Shown: positions 30,776 to 40,747 of the stretch, piece after piece | Position numbering within the stretch: the stretch's first letter is position 1 | How the letters are laid out: every line of letters begins with the position of its first letter | Origin: DATMMS01 sp036824145 | GTDB taxonomy: Bacteria > Chloroflexota > Dormibacteria > DASZGP01 | Length of the DNA: 40,747 bases | Assembly: GCA_036824145.1 (NCBI GenBank) | Contig: DAITAT010000010.1 | Coordinates: forward strand, 1-40,747 | Direction: 5' to 3' | The notes under the pieces: generated by a model | What the model was told of the DNA's origin: nothing | Databases searched by the model: none | Seen by the model: only the letters and a program-made list of their open reading frames with translations | Translations under genes and position numbers: made by a program

Positions 30776-31369
30776 ATGACGGCGCGGTCACTTTCACCGA
30801 GCACGGCAAGGGGGGAGGCCACCCGGCAGAAGGTCCTTGAGGCCGCCGAGCAGGTATTCGGGGAAAAGGGATACCACGGCGCCAGCGTCACCGAGATCAC
30901 TCGAGCCGCCGGGGTTGCCCAGGGCACGTTCTACCTCTACTTCCCGGGCAAGAAAGAGATCTTCCTGGACCTGGTCGACGCCCTGGGCGAAAGGCTCCGC
31001 GGGGTGACCCTCGACGCCAGCGCCAAGGCCGCGACCTACGCCGAAGCCCAGCGACTGGGCTTCTCGGCGTTCTTCGACTTCGCCCGCACCCACCGGCATG
31101 TCTACCGGATCATCCAAGAGTGCGATCGGGTCGACCCGATCACCTACCGCCGCTTCTACTCATTGCTTGCGGAGTCGTATCGGCGCGCCCAGGCCGACGC
31201 GACCGCGCGCGGCGAAGCCGCCGAGGTCGATCCCGAGGTGGTGGCTTACTGCATGCTCGGCGTCGGTCACTTCGTGGCGCTGCGCTACCTGTTCTGGGAC
31301 GGCGACCTGGGCCCCGAGGCGGAGGAGACCGCCATCCGGTTCGCGCAAAAAGGGGTCGGCCTGGACTGA
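30776..31369 (+). CDS. TetR/AcrR family transcriptional regulator
   Basis: A 197-residue one-component repressor. The DNA-binding helix-turn-helix lies at about 18-65: KVLEAAEQVFGEKGYHGASV, then VTEITRAAGVAQGTFYLYFP with the recognition helix, then KKEIFLDLVDAL. The C-terminal ligand and dimer domain is all helical and includes FFDFARTHRHVYRIIQECD, resembling regulators of fatty-acid or acyl-CoA metabolism. The ligand is unknown. The start ATG 30776 follows TACACT by six bases. It may control the SDR/His-rich pair upstream or distant targets; no clear palindromic operator is seen near its own promoter. Confidence 0.9.
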   Translation: MTARSLSPSTARGEATRQKVLEAAEQVFGEKGYHGASVTEITRAAGVAQGTFYLYFPGKKEIFLDLVDALGERLRGVTLDASAKAATYAEAQRLGFSAFFDFARTHRHVYRIIQECDRVDPITYRRFYSLLAESYRRAQADATARGEAAEVDPEVVAYCMLGVGHFVALRYLFWDGDLGPEAEETAIRFAQKGVGLD

Positions 31370-31403
31370 CAGGGCTGGGTCCGTGGCATTACGGCGCGGC
31401 TCG

Positions 31404-31409
31404 TAGAAT
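31404..31409 (+). promoter_or_regulatory. TAGAAT -10 box, six bases before GTG 31416
   Basis: TAGAAT, tcccag, then GTG of the LON-domain gene. This is one of the clearest leaderless arrangements in the window. Confidence 0.72.
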
Positions 31410-31415
31410 TCCCAG

Positions 31416-32060
31416 GTGGCCGGCCCTCTGCCCCTCTTCCTCCTTCGGACGGTGCTCTTCCCGCACATGCCGATGTCCTTGCATGTTTTTGAGGAGCGCT
31501 ACCAGGAGATGATGCGCGACTCGCTCGACTCCGGCACCAGCTTTGGCGTGGTTGCCATCCGCGACGGCAAGGAGGTCGGTGGCGAGGCGGTCCCTCGAGG
31601 CGTCGGCACGCTGGCGCGGATCGTCCACGTCGAGCGCCTCCCAGACGGACGGATAAACCTGCTGATCACCGGCGCGTCGCGGTTCCGAGTCGGTCGGCGG
31701 GTGGATGGCAAGGCCTACGCCCGGGCAGAGGTTGAGTACCTGGAGGAGGAGTCCGAGGGCGTCCCCGACCACCTGGTGGCATCGCTGCAGACCACCTTCA
31801 AGAGCTACCTGCGGGCACTGCGCCAGGTGACCCGAGGCTACACCGACCTGCCTGATCTCCCGTCTGAGCCTGACGCCCTGTCTTACCTGGTCGCGACCAC
31901 CGTCGAGACCTCCATCGACGCACGCCAGCAGTTGCTGGAGTCGGCCGGTAGCCGCGATCGCATCGAACTGGAGCTGAAGATCCTGAGACGCGAGGAAGAC
32001 CTCCTGACCCGGAAGGTACTACCCAGCGCGGTGCTGCCTAACTCGTTCTCTTTGAACTAG
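31416..32060 (+). CDS. LON N-terminal substrate-binding domain protein
   Basis: A 214-residue stand-alone copy of the substrate-recognition domain of Lon protease: LPLFLLRTVLFPHMPMSLHV at the start, FEERYQEMMRDSL, FGVVAIRDGKEVG, GTLARIVHVERLPDGRINLL and GASRFRVGRRVD. Helices follow to ELELKILRREEDLL. No AAA+ or protease domain is present, so this is the short YbbA/PUA-like LON family of unknown function, not Lon itself. The start is GTG 31416, set by the TAGAAT box. It converges on the anti-sigma factor gene. Confidence 0.88.
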   Translation: MAGPLPLFLLRTVLFPHMPMSLHVFEERYQEMMRDSLDSGTSFGVVAIRDGKEVGGEAVPRGVGTLARIVHVERLPDGRINLLITGASRFRVGRRVDGKAYARAEVEYLEEESEGVPDHLVASLQTTFKSYLRALRQVTRGYTDLPDLPSEPDALSYLVATTVETSIDARQQLLESAGSRDRIELELKILRREEDLLTRKVLPSAVLPNSFSLN

Positions 32061-32101
32061 TTCGGAGGCCGGCTCGCCACGGACCCATCAGATAGGGATC
32101 C

Positions 32102-32119
32102 GCGGTTTGAGCCGCTTTT
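32102..32119 (+). terminator. Weak intrinsic terminator candidate after the LON-domain gene
   Basis: GCGGT/GCCGC stem (four GC pairs and one T-G) with loop TTGA, followed by TTTT. It lies 41 bases past the stop at 32060. The stem is short, so confidence is low. Confidence 0.35.
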
Positions 32120-32136
32120 GGCCCGTTTGTGTCGGC

Positions 32137-34170
32137 TTACTTGAAGTCGAAAACCAGCCGGTTAGGGGCGGTCAGATACCCCATTGAGAACCCCGGGCTG
32201 CCGTTGGTCTTGAACCTCAGGCTGGTACCCGAACCGCCGACCTGGGTGATCGCGGTGAGGGCGCCCGAGGGTGTCAGTCCGGACACCACCGAGGGTGAGA
32301 TTGACAGGCCTGGCACGCTCAGATAAATGCTGCCGTCGCTGCCACGTCCCAGCTGGGCGGTCGGTGCCGACCCGGCGCCGCCGAGGTCGAGGACGACTCG
32401 CGTGATGCCGTTGCCCGGGCTACCGAGGCGGATGCGGGACACCGTCCAGCCCGTACCCCCTCTGCCGGCGGTGACCAACTCGGACAGCGGGCCGGGGGCC
32501 GCGCCGCTTGCGGGCGATGCCGCCGGGGTCGGCCGCACGCTCGGCGCGGGCCGGCTGGCCGGGCTTGGTGCGGCGGCATGGCTGGTTCCGGGCTGGGTGA
32601 CCGCGGTCGGCGACGGGTGCGTGTTCCGTGTCGAGTACAGGACTCCGGCGGCCAGGAGGATCACCACAAGGGCAGCCCCGAGCCCGACCTTGATCTGCAT
32701 TTCCGGCGACGACAGCAGCTTGGTAAGGGCGCCGGCGGGCTTGGCCCGCGCCCACAGCAGCGCTTCGCGATAAGCGCGAAGGTGAGGGGCGTCGTCGTCA
32801 GGCGCGTCGCCCCCGTTTTCGATTGGCGCCGCGAACGCCTCGGCTGCCGTTCCCGCGATGGCCGCCGCCACGCTGGCCGGCTCGAGCGGCGTCTCGATGG
32901 CTGCGGCTGGCTCGGGTTCGACCTCGAGCAGCGGCTGGATGGCTTCGGCCGGCTCGGGTGGCGCCTCCGCAATCGGCTCGGCAGCCCCGGGCGGTTCTGG
33001 TTCCGCTGCGGGTTCGGGCAATGGCTCGGGCTCGGCCGCGGGCTCGACCGCGGGCGTGCGCGGTGTGATCCACATCAATCGCTCGGCCTCTGGTCGCTCG
33101 GTGGCCTCCGGCCCACGGACCGTCGGCTCGGCGACTGTCAGCTCGGCGTTGCCGGGAGCGGCCCCGGATTCCTCGGGAGCGGCGGCGCTCTGGGACGGTT
33201 GGCTGGGGCGGCGTCCCAGGATGGCCGCGAACCATGATCGACGCGGCGCCTTAACCTGGTCGGTGGCATCTTGCTCCCGTGGCGGCTCCCACTCGTCAGA
33301 GGCGGGCAGCGCCGCCTCGGCCGCCGAAGTCGGCCCGACGTAGTCGGCCATCGAGGGCACCTCGACTGGCGCAGCGGTGTCCAGAGCGGGCTCCTCCGGT
33401 GGTCCGATGGCATCCTCGACGGCCGCCCGGCCGACCTCCTCGAGCTCGGCGTCTGATGCCGGCGGGATCTCCATCCAGGACGGGATGAGCTGCGCCGGCG
33501 GCGGCGACGGATGCGTCTCGACGCGGGTCGCGCCCGGCTCTGGTTCCAAATCCTGGGTCGGAGCGATCTGCTCGGCGTGTTCCTCAGGCGGGTCGGGCGC
33601 CGCTGGATGGACGGGGGCCGTTTCATCCGGCGATTGCGGTGGGGGGAGGTATGCGGGCGCGCTGGTCTCGGCTGGGCCCGTGGGAGGCCAGCGTTCGGGC
33701 TCGACCCAGGTGGGGGCGGGTTCAGGCTCGTCCTCCGGGCCGGTGGTGGCGCGCGGCTGGTCCCAATAGACGTCCCCTGGGGTGTCGATCTCGGGAAGCT
33801 GCTCCTGCAGCGCCGCGATCTCGGGAAGCTGCTCCTGCAGCGCCGCGAGCTCGACCTCCGGCCCGGCTTCGACCGCGGCGTCGGTTGCATCGGCCGGCTG
33901 CGCCCGGGCGATCTCGGTGGTCTCTGTCATCGCCGCCTCAGCTGAAAGGCCGGCGCGAGCCGCGATCACGTCGAGAGCAGGCTTGAGGGAGTCGTTTGGT
34001 ATCTGGGCACGGCCCATGGCGCGGACCTGCTGCGATGCGACGGTGAGTTCATCCAGCTGGGCACTGCATGCGGGACAGGACTGAAGGTGCTCGTCCAGTT
34101 CGTGCCAGGCATCCTCGGTGAGTTCACCGTCGAGGAACGGGGTGAGGGAGCGTGGTTGGCACTTCTTCAT
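32137..34170 (-). CDS. Transmembrane zinc-binding anti-sigma factor with C-terminal AMIN-like domain
   Basis: A 677-residue membrane protein. The N-terminus is a ZAS/zf-HC2 anti-sigma domain with Cys4, His28, Cys32 and Cys35 (HELDEHLQSCPACSAQL). A region of about 420 residues follows that is rich in Pro, Glu and Ala and contains the duplicated peptide AALQEQLPEI. One membrane helix is at about 493-511 (IKVGLGAALVVILLAAGVL), then a Pro/Ser/Ala linker, and the extracytoplasmic end (about 575-677, GWTVSRIRL through APNRLVFDFK) looks like an AMIN domain, known to localise proteins to septal peptidoglycan or secretins. I chose ATG 34170 of the ATG-ATG pair, four bases after GGGAAG. The sigma factor gene is directly upstream, 25 bases away, as expected for a sigma/anti-sigma unit. 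Confidence 0.85.
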   Translation of the reverse strand: MKKCQPRSLTPFLDGELTEDAWHELDEHLQSCPACSAQLDELTVASQQVRAMGRAQIPNDSLKPALDVIAARAGLSAEAAMTETTEIARAQPADATDAAVEAGPEVELAALQEQLPEIAALQEQLPEIDTPGDVYWDQPRATTGPEDEPEPAPTWVEPERWPPTGPAETSAPAYLPPPQSPDETAPVHPAAPDPPEEHAEQIAPTQDLEPEPGATRVETHPSPPPAQLIPSWMEIPPASDAELEEVGRAAVEDAIGPPEEPALDTAAPVEVPSMADYVGPTSAAEAALPASDEWEPPREQDATDQVKAPRRSWFAAILGRRPSQPSQSAAAPEESGAAPGNAELTVAEPTVRGPEATERPEAERLMWITPRTPAVEPAAEPEPLPEPAAEPEPPGAAEPIAEAPPEPAEAIQPLLEVEPEPAAAIETPLEPASVAAAIAGTAAEAFAAPIENGGDAPDDDAPHLRAYREALLWARAKPAGALTKLLSSPEMQIKVGLGAALVVILLAAGVLYSTRNTHPSPTAVTQPGTSHAAAPSPASRPAPSVRPTPAASPASGAAPGPLSELVTAGRGGTGWTVSRIRLGSPGNGITRVVLDLGGAGSAPTAQLGRGSDGSIYLSVPGLSISPSVVSGLTPSGALTAITQVGGSGTSLRFKTNGSPGFSMGYLTAPNRLVFDFK
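33787..33846 (-). repeat. Perfect 30-base tandem duplication inside the anti-sigma gene
   Basis: Two identical 30-base copies (33787-33816 and 33817-33846) encode the repeated decapeptide AALQEQLPEI in the cytoplasmic linker. A third, partial copy starts with GAGCTCG. The perfect identity suggests a recent duplication or slippage product. Confidence 0.9.
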
Positions 34171-34195
34171 CATTCTTCCCGCTGCCGATTCCGCA

Positions 34196-34729
34196 CTAGA
34201 AGCGGATGTAGTCGTACGCCTGTTTGAACTCGTGCCGGGCGCGGTCGAGGTCACGGGGGACTGACGTCCTGCCTGTCCCCGCGGCGCGAGCCACCTCGTC
34301 ATAGCTCAGCCCGCAGTAGTCGTGGAGGAGCAGGGTCGCGCGGACGCCGAACTCGAGTGTCCCCAGGGCCCGCTGGCTGGTGTCGTGGTCGAGGCCGCTG
34401 ACATCGTCAACCGTGAACGCCACCGCGGGCTCGGTTGGACGTCCAAAAAGTCGCTGCCACAAAGGCCTCTTGTCGCCTTTGCGGAGGTAGTCCCGGGCAC
34501 GGGCTGTAGCCAGCAGGTAGAGCAGGGCCCGCGGCTGGTTCGGCGGGTGGCCCTTGCGGTAGTAGCGTGCCATCTCGTCGAAGGCTTTCTCGGTGAGGCG
34601 ATGAGCGACCTCGATCTCGCCCACCAACCGATGCACGTAGCTGAAGACCTGGTTGAAATACCCCAGGAAAAGGGAGTCGAAGTCGGGCTGGGCGCTGCTC
34701 AAGTTCAGCGCCAGGCTAATTTCATTCAT
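34196..34729 (-). CDS. Divergent ECF-like sigma factor
   Basis: A 177-residue sigma-70 family protein reduced to regions 2 and 4. Region 2 is about residues 15-85 (DFDSLFLGYFNQVFSYVHRL shortened to FDSLFLGYFNQVFSYVHRL, then RALLYLLATARARDYLRK). Region 4 is about 125-172 (TLLLHDYCGLSYDEVARAAG, then TSVPRDLDRARHEF). The region 4 recognition helix carries Pro where most ECF factors have Lys (VPRDL for VKSRL), so its -35 contact may be unusual. The start is ATG 34729; TTG 34735 is an in-frame alternative two codons earlier. It would be held by the anti-sigma protein encoded immediately downstream. Its promoter has a -35 and -10 of ordinary type. Confidence 0.85.
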   Translation of the reverse strand: MNEISLALNLSSAQPDFDSLFLGYFNQVFSYVHRLVGEIEVAHRLTEKAFDEMARYYRKGHPPNQPRALLYLLATARARDYLRKGDKRPLWQRLFGRPTEPAVAFTVDDVSGLDHDTSQRALGTLEFGVRATLLLHDYCGLSYDEVARAAGTGRTSVPRDLDRARHEFKQAYDYIRF

Positions 34730-34767
34730 TGCCAAGGCGTGGAGTGTGACGAGTTGGACTCAGCGCC

Positions 34768-34796
34768 AGTGTAGACCCGGCCCCCTGGAGAATCAA
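34768..34796 (-). promoter_or_regulatory. Promoter of the sigma/anti-sigma operon (TTGATT-N17-TACACT)
   Basis: On the minus strand TTGATT (34796-34791) and TACACT (34773-34768) are separated by exactly 17 bases, so transcription would start near 34761 and give a leader of about 32 bases. This is one of the few promoters here with a recognisable -35. It looks like housekeeping sigma recognition rather than an autoregulated ECF site. Confidence 0.6.
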
Positions 34797-34826
34797 CACT
34801 GGATACGAGAACGGGCGGGTCGGGAC

Positions 34827-35550
34827 TCAGATCGGGCCCAGCTCGACCTCAACGATGTCATCGGTCTCAAACAAGCCCCGGACGTCGATGTTGCGGCCGG
34901 CCAGGAGCGCGGGGGGCACGCCGATGTCGGCCAGGAAGAGGCGGCCGACGTAGCGCCGCGCTGCCGGCGCCAGCAGGCCTGTCTTGGGCAGCGCCAGCGT
35001 GATCGTGGCCGTGGCGACGACGCATTCAGCCGCGGCATCGCCAGAGCCGGCGTCCAGGCCTGAGGGCAGGTCCAGGGCCAGCACCGTGGTCTGTCTGCCA
35101 CCGCTGGCCGAGATCATCTCGGCGATCGCGCCTCGCGGCGCACCCTCGGCGCCGAACCCCAGCAAGGCGTCGATGATGAGATCGGCCGTGGCCAGTTGGC
35201 CCTGCCACTGTTGCACCGCCACGCCCGCTCTGAGGGCGGTCCGGGCCTGCGCCTTGGACAAGCCGCGCGCCTCCGCGGGCGGATACGAGGTCAGGGTGGT
35301 CACCAGCGCTCCCCAACCAGCCAGCCGTCGGGCCGCCACCAGGCCGTCACCGCCGTTGTTCCCCGGCCCTGCTAGGATGCTCAGCCGACGGCCGGTCAGC
35401 GGTGATCCGATCAGGTTGCGAGCCACCCGGGCGCTGGCCAGCCCCGCCACTTCCATCAGCTGCAGGGGGCTGATCCCGTAGTCCTCCTCCGCGGCGCGGT
35501 CGATCTCACGCATCTGCTGGGGCGAGATCCCCGATTTCCAGGAGGTCAAG

Positions 35551-35558
<8 letters not shown>
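34827..35558 (-). CDS. nnrE: NAD(P)H-hydrate epimerase (YjeF N-terminal domain)
   Basis: Repairs damaged NAD(P)H by interconverting the R and S hydrate epimers. It has 243 residues, only the epimerase domain; the ATP-dependent dehydratase (NnrD) that is often fused to it is absent. Visible are REIDRAAEEDYGISPLQLME, the nucleotide loop AGPGNNGGDGLVAARRL, IDALLGFGAEGAPRG and ALDLPSGLDAGSG. I favour GTG 35558, seven bases after TAGATT on the minus strand; ATG 35564 (two codons earlier) and ATG 35513 are alternatives. The 5' end overlaps that of enolase head-to-head by about eight bases, and its promoter lies within the enolase coding region. Confidence 0.85.
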
Positions 35559-36850
<1,292 letters not shown>

Positions 36851-36950
36851 NNNNNNNNNNNNNNNNNNNNNNNNNNNNNNNNNNNNNNNNNNNNNNNNNN
36901 NNNNNNNNNNNNNNNNNNNNNNNNNNNNNNNNNNNNNNNNNNNNNNNNNN
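36851..36950. other. Assembly gap of 100 N
   Basis: Exactly 100 undetermined bases, again a placeholder. Enolase lacks its stop codon and the following SDR lacks its start, so the true distance and even the neighbourhood of these two genes are unproven. Confidence 0.99.
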
Positions 36951-37702
36951 CGCTTGAGGGCCGCTCGGCGCTGATCACCGGGGGATCGTCGGGCATTGGC
37001 CTGGCCACGGTTGAGCGCTTCGTCCAGGAAGGCGCCCAGGTTGGCGTGGTCGACCTGCACCCGCCGCCGGGCGGCCAGGCCGAGTTCTACATCGAGGCTG
37101 ACGTCGGCGACCCGCGATCCTGGCCGACGATTATCGAGCAGGCACAGCACAAGTTCGGCGGCATCGACATCGCCTACCTCAACGCCGGCGTCACCACCGG
37201 CGAAGGCGACATCACCAGGCTCACCGAGGAGCAGTACACGCGGATCATGCGCGTGAACGTCGATCACATCGTGTTCGGAACACGGGCCCTGGTGGAGCAC
37301 ATGAAGCCTCGCGGCGGCGGCTGGATCGTGGCCACGGCGTCGATCGCCGGCCTCACCGGCTTTGCCTACGACCCGATCTACACGCTTACCAAGCACGCCG
37401 TGGTCGGGCTGGTGCGATCGCTCGGGCCGGCGCTCGAGCCCGACGGGATCAAGATCAACGCGGTGTGCCCCGGCATCACCGAGACACCCATGACCGCCGT
37501 TGAGAGCGAAGAATTGCGCCTCGCGGGTTTCCCGCTGTTGCAGCCGTCCGACATCGCTGAGGCGGTGATGCTTTCGATCACCAGCGGGGGTACCGGCCTC
37601 TGCTATCCGATCCAGCCGGGTCGTACGCCGGAGGCATACCGGTTCGCCGGCATCCCGGGGCCGCGAACCCCCGGCAGCGAGGGCATGGCCCCGCCCCTCT
37701 AA
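36951..37702 (+). CDS. Short-chain dehydrogenase/reductase, 5' partial
   Basis: The visible 249 residues begin LEGRSALITGGSSGIGLAT, so only a few N-terminal residues are missing in the gap. TGGSSGIG binds the cofactor; the usual NNAG is LNAG here (IAYLNAGVTTG); catalytic Ser and Tyr-Lys are in ATASIAGLTGFAYDPIYTLTK. INAVCPGITETPMT follows the active site. The C-terminal 35 residues (PGRTPEAYRFAGIPGPRTPG) are unlike standard SDR ends. The substrate is unknown. No start or promoter can be seen. Confidence 0.88.
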
Positions 37703-37740
37703 CGACGCTCCCTATCGCCGAGGTCAGGCTGCGCGCGGCG

Positions 37741-38262
37741 TCAGCTGGGCGGTTCGGGGCGCTTGACCATGAAGAGGCCGCTGGTGCGCCATCCGTGCCG
37801 CTCCTGGTAGAAGCGGATGGCGTCGACGTTGGCGGTGTGGACCTGCAACGTCATGAACTCGGCGCCGCGCTCGAAAGCCCAGGCCTCGGCGGCGGCAATC
37901 AGCTCAGTGCCCACGCCGCTACCGCGCGAGTCGGGCAGGACGGCGATGTCGACCTCCGCCGATACCGCGTCGCGGAGCATCCGGGGCTCACCATCGGGGG
38001 CTTTCAGCTGCACCTCGACCAGCCCCACGACCTCACCGCCACGGTCGGCGACCAGGATGACGCTGTCCTCGCCAGACGGCAGCCGGCTGCGGTAGCGCTC
38101 CTCGAGCGGCTCCCACTCCGGCTTGCGGTAGAGGCTGGGGTCGAGGCGGAGGTGGTGCTCGGCGCTGGCCATGTAGATGTCCGCGAGCGCGCCGGCATCT
38201 TCCAGTCGCGCGGCTCGGACTCGCACTCGGGGGCGTGCTGAGGTCTCCATTTCTCTAAGCAT
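37741..38262 (-). CDS. GNAT family acetyltransferase
   Basis: Acetyl-CoA-dependent N-acetyltransferase of 173 residues. VRAARLEDAGALADIYMAS opens the fold, VVGLVEVQLK and VDIAVLPDSRGSGVGTELIA give the acetyl-CoA pyrophosphate loop (R-x-x-G-x-G form: RGSGVG), and ANVDAIRFYQERHGW is the C-terminal motif. The acceptor is unknown. The start is ATG 38262; ATG 38250 (METSARPRV) is equally possible because neither has a strong ribosome-binding site. It lies downstream of the groL terminator in the same direction and is separately transcribed, I assume. Confidence 0.85.
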   Translation of the reverse strand: MLREMETSARPRVRVRAARLEDAGALADIYMASAEHHLRLDPSLYRKPEWEPLEERYRSRLPSGEDSVILVADRGGEVVGLVEVQLKAPDGEPRMLRDAVSAEVDIAVLPDSRGSGVGTELIAAAEAWAFERGAEFMTLQVHTANVDAIRFYQERHGWRTSGLFMVKRPEPPS

Positions 38263-38300
38263 GTCTTAAACATGGTCCCGCGGCCTGATCCCAATAAGAA

Positions 38301-38326
38301 AACCGCCCGGATCTCTCCGGGCGGTT
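38301..38326 (-). terminator. Intrinsic terminator of groL
   Basis: An 11-pair perfect stem (38301-38311 with 38316-38326, AACCGCCCGGA against TCCGGGCGGTT) with a four-base loop, followed on the minus strand by a T-rich run (TTCTTATT). It lies 30 bases past the groL stop and is the clearest terminator in the window. Confidence 0.9.
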
Positions 38327-38355
38327 CTCAGCCTGCACGGTATGCAGCTCGGAGC

Positions 38356-39966
<1,611 letters not shown>

Positions 39967-39970
39967 GCAT

Positions 39971-40022
39971 TTCCTCCTACGGAATTCGTACTTGTTTCGA
40001 GTTCGCGGGAGGAACTCCTCCC
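39971..40022 (-). promoter_or_regulatory. groL leader: 7-bp inverted repeat with anti-SD, possible RNA switch
   Basis: In the mRNA sense, GGGAGGA-GU-UCCUCCC (40022-40007) forms a seven-pair fold. Its 3' arm UUCCUCC also matches the ribosome-binding segment GGAGGAA (39977-39971) over seven pairs. Two exclusive pairings are possible, one of which hides the SD. This is seen in sequence; a thermosensing or other switch role is inferred. Confidence 0.45.
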
Positions 40023-40041
40023 ATCGCGTCTTGCGAGGGCA

Positions 40042-40047
40042 AGTTTA
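40042..40047 (-). promoter_or_regulatory. Candidate -10 (TAAACT) of groL
   Basis: Minus-strand TAAACT at 40047-40042 begins inside the CIRCE left arm and is 18 bases from TTAGCA (40071-40066), a -35-like sequence inside the other arm. HrcA bound to CIRCE would cover the promoter. Leader length would be about 68 bases. Confidence 0.45.
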
Positions 40048-40071
40048 GCACTCTCCTATGGCAAGTGCTAA
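40045..40071 (-). promoter_or_regulatory. CIRCE operator (HrcA site) upstream of groL
   Basis: TTAGCACTC-N9-AAGTGCTAA; the left arm matches the CIRCE consensus perfectly and the right arm differs at one base (AAG for GAG). It is the binding site of the heat-shock repressor HrcA, whose activity GroEL itself promotes. Confidence 0.92.
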
Positions 40072-40106
40072 GCGATCGGGAGGGCTAACGACGGGGCTGG
40101 CGACCC

Positions 40107-40747
40107 TCAAGGAAGGAGGAGCTCGGTGACTCCGACGACGGTGTCGTAGGGGCTGATGTTGGCGGCGCCGCCGTCGAGCGACACCACGTAGGTTCCCGGC
40201 ACGCCGCCAGACAAGTTGTTCCGGAACTCGACCAGCCTTCCGTCGGGCAACCACGTCGCCGGCTGGAGGTCAGCCGGCCCGAACTTCGTGCGCGCGCCCG
40301 ATTGGAGGTCGATGATGTCTGTTTCGAATTGCTCGCGCGGCGGGCCGTTTGCCGGTGAGGTGGCGAAGGCCAGGTGGCTGCTGCCGGCGTCGAACATCAA
40401 GCCGCCTGCCAGGCCGGTTGCCGGAAGAGTGGCGCTCAGCCCTTGTAGGCCGGGGCCGTTGACGGTGAGGATCCTCGGGGTGCCCTGGGCCCCTCCCCCC
40501 CGCGTGTACGCCTTGGCTCCGCTGCCGGAGAGGTCCACGGCGCCGGAGTCGGCCGTTCCCACGGGGGTCTGTTGCCCCGTCGCCAGGTCCAGCTGGTCGA
40601 CCTGTCCGTAGGCGATGTTGAAGAGGATGTAGCCACCCACGCCGATGGCGCCATGCGAGATGAGGGGATTCGCCAACGCCCACCGGTAGGGCTCCAGCGC
40701 GTGGTTGTCCTCGACCGCCTGGGCCACCGTGCGCGCACTGGCTCCGA
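40107..40747 (-). CDS. Beta-propeller/TolB-like protein, 5' partial at window edge
   Basis: At least 213 residues, with the frame still open at the window edge (40747). The repeated blade-like strands DQLDLATGQQTPVG, ILTVNGPGLQGLSA, THIIDLQSGARTKFG-like text (TDIIDLQSGARTKF), and ATWLPDGRLVEFRNN, YVVSLDGGAANI look like a WD40 or TolB-type propeller reading out values, with a repeat spacing of about 40-50 residues. A GTG at 40727 is an internal candidate, but the residues before it (GASART) read on smoothly, so the start is probably outside. No function can be given. Confidence 0.6.
   Translation of the reverse strand, partial: GASARTVAQAVEDNHALEPYRWALANPLISHGAIGVGGYILFNIAYGQVDQLDLATGQQTPVGTADSGAVDLSGSGAKAYTRGGGAQGTPRILTVNGPGLQGLSATLPATGLAGGLMFDAGSSHLAFATSPANGPPREQFETDIIDLQSGARTKFGPADLQPATWLPDGRLVEFRNNLSGGVPGTYVVSLDGGAANISPYDTVVGVTELLLP

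Overview
The window looks like a bacterial chromosome segment of very high GC content, with core housekeeping genes and no mobile elements. It contains two runs of exactly 100 N (17127-17226 and 36851-36950), so it is a scaffolded draft, probably a metagenome bin. The gene content points to a deep Terrabacteria lineage such as Actinobacteria or Chloroflexota/Candidatus Dormibacteraeota. The evidence is a C+ type S18, a mycoredoxin-like glutaredoxin, a DUF3052-like protein, an EF-G2-like protein and a CIRCE-controlled groL. I cannot fix the phylum from sequence alone.

Layout. 1-7.3 kb: a long fold-back element, a hypothetical protein, a ParA-like ATPase, an EF-G-like GTPase, a lipoprotein coupled to MoeA, a small divergent protein and an LCP cell-wall protein. 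7.4-10.2 kb: tRNA-Val(CAC), an M24 peptidase coupled to an SDR, and a PCMT-like methyltransferase. 10.2-15.8 kb: P5C dehydrogenase and two paralogous thiolases flanking an AlkA-like glycosylase/DUF3052-like pair. 15.8-18.5 kb: an orphan DNA methyltransferase coupled to a membrane protein cut by gap 1, then an M16 peptidase. 18.6-22.5 kb: an aldo/keto reductase diverging from an Smr-like protein, a small unknown protein, endonuclease III, and rpsF-ssb-rpsR. 22.5-28.8 kb: a VOC protein, a serine-type operon (class V aminotransferase, serA, DUF1015), an FmdB-like protein, a MntP-like pump and thioredoxin. 28.9-32.1 kb: mycoredoxin-like protein, an SDR with an overlapping His-rich membrane protein that starts at CTG, a TetR regulator and a LON-domain protein. 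32.1-36.8 kb: a large transmembrane anti-sigma factor with its sigma factor, NAD(P)HX epimerase, and enolase running into gap 2. 37-40.7 kb: an SDR cut by gap 2, a GNAT, groL with terminator and CIRCE, and a partial beta-propeller-like protein.

Transcription and translation signals. Many genes start directly, or within a few bases, after a TANNNT box (often TAGAAT). The commonest geometry is TANNNT, 6-7 bases, then ATG or GTG, which implies abundant leaderless mRNAs. Genes inside operons instead use four-base overlaps (ATGA, GTGA and once CTGA). The longest intergenic stretch is about 200 bases (20166-20366); no gene-free region exceeds 300 bases apart from what the N gaps hide.

Most notable: the zinc-binding anti-sigma factor whose periplasmic end is an AMIN-like wall-binding domain; the CTG-start His-rich gene; a hairpin filling the gap before serA; a groL leader with both CIRCE and an anti-SD sequence; face-to-face overlapping -10 boxes at 19549-19558; and the 144-base fold-back at the left edge.
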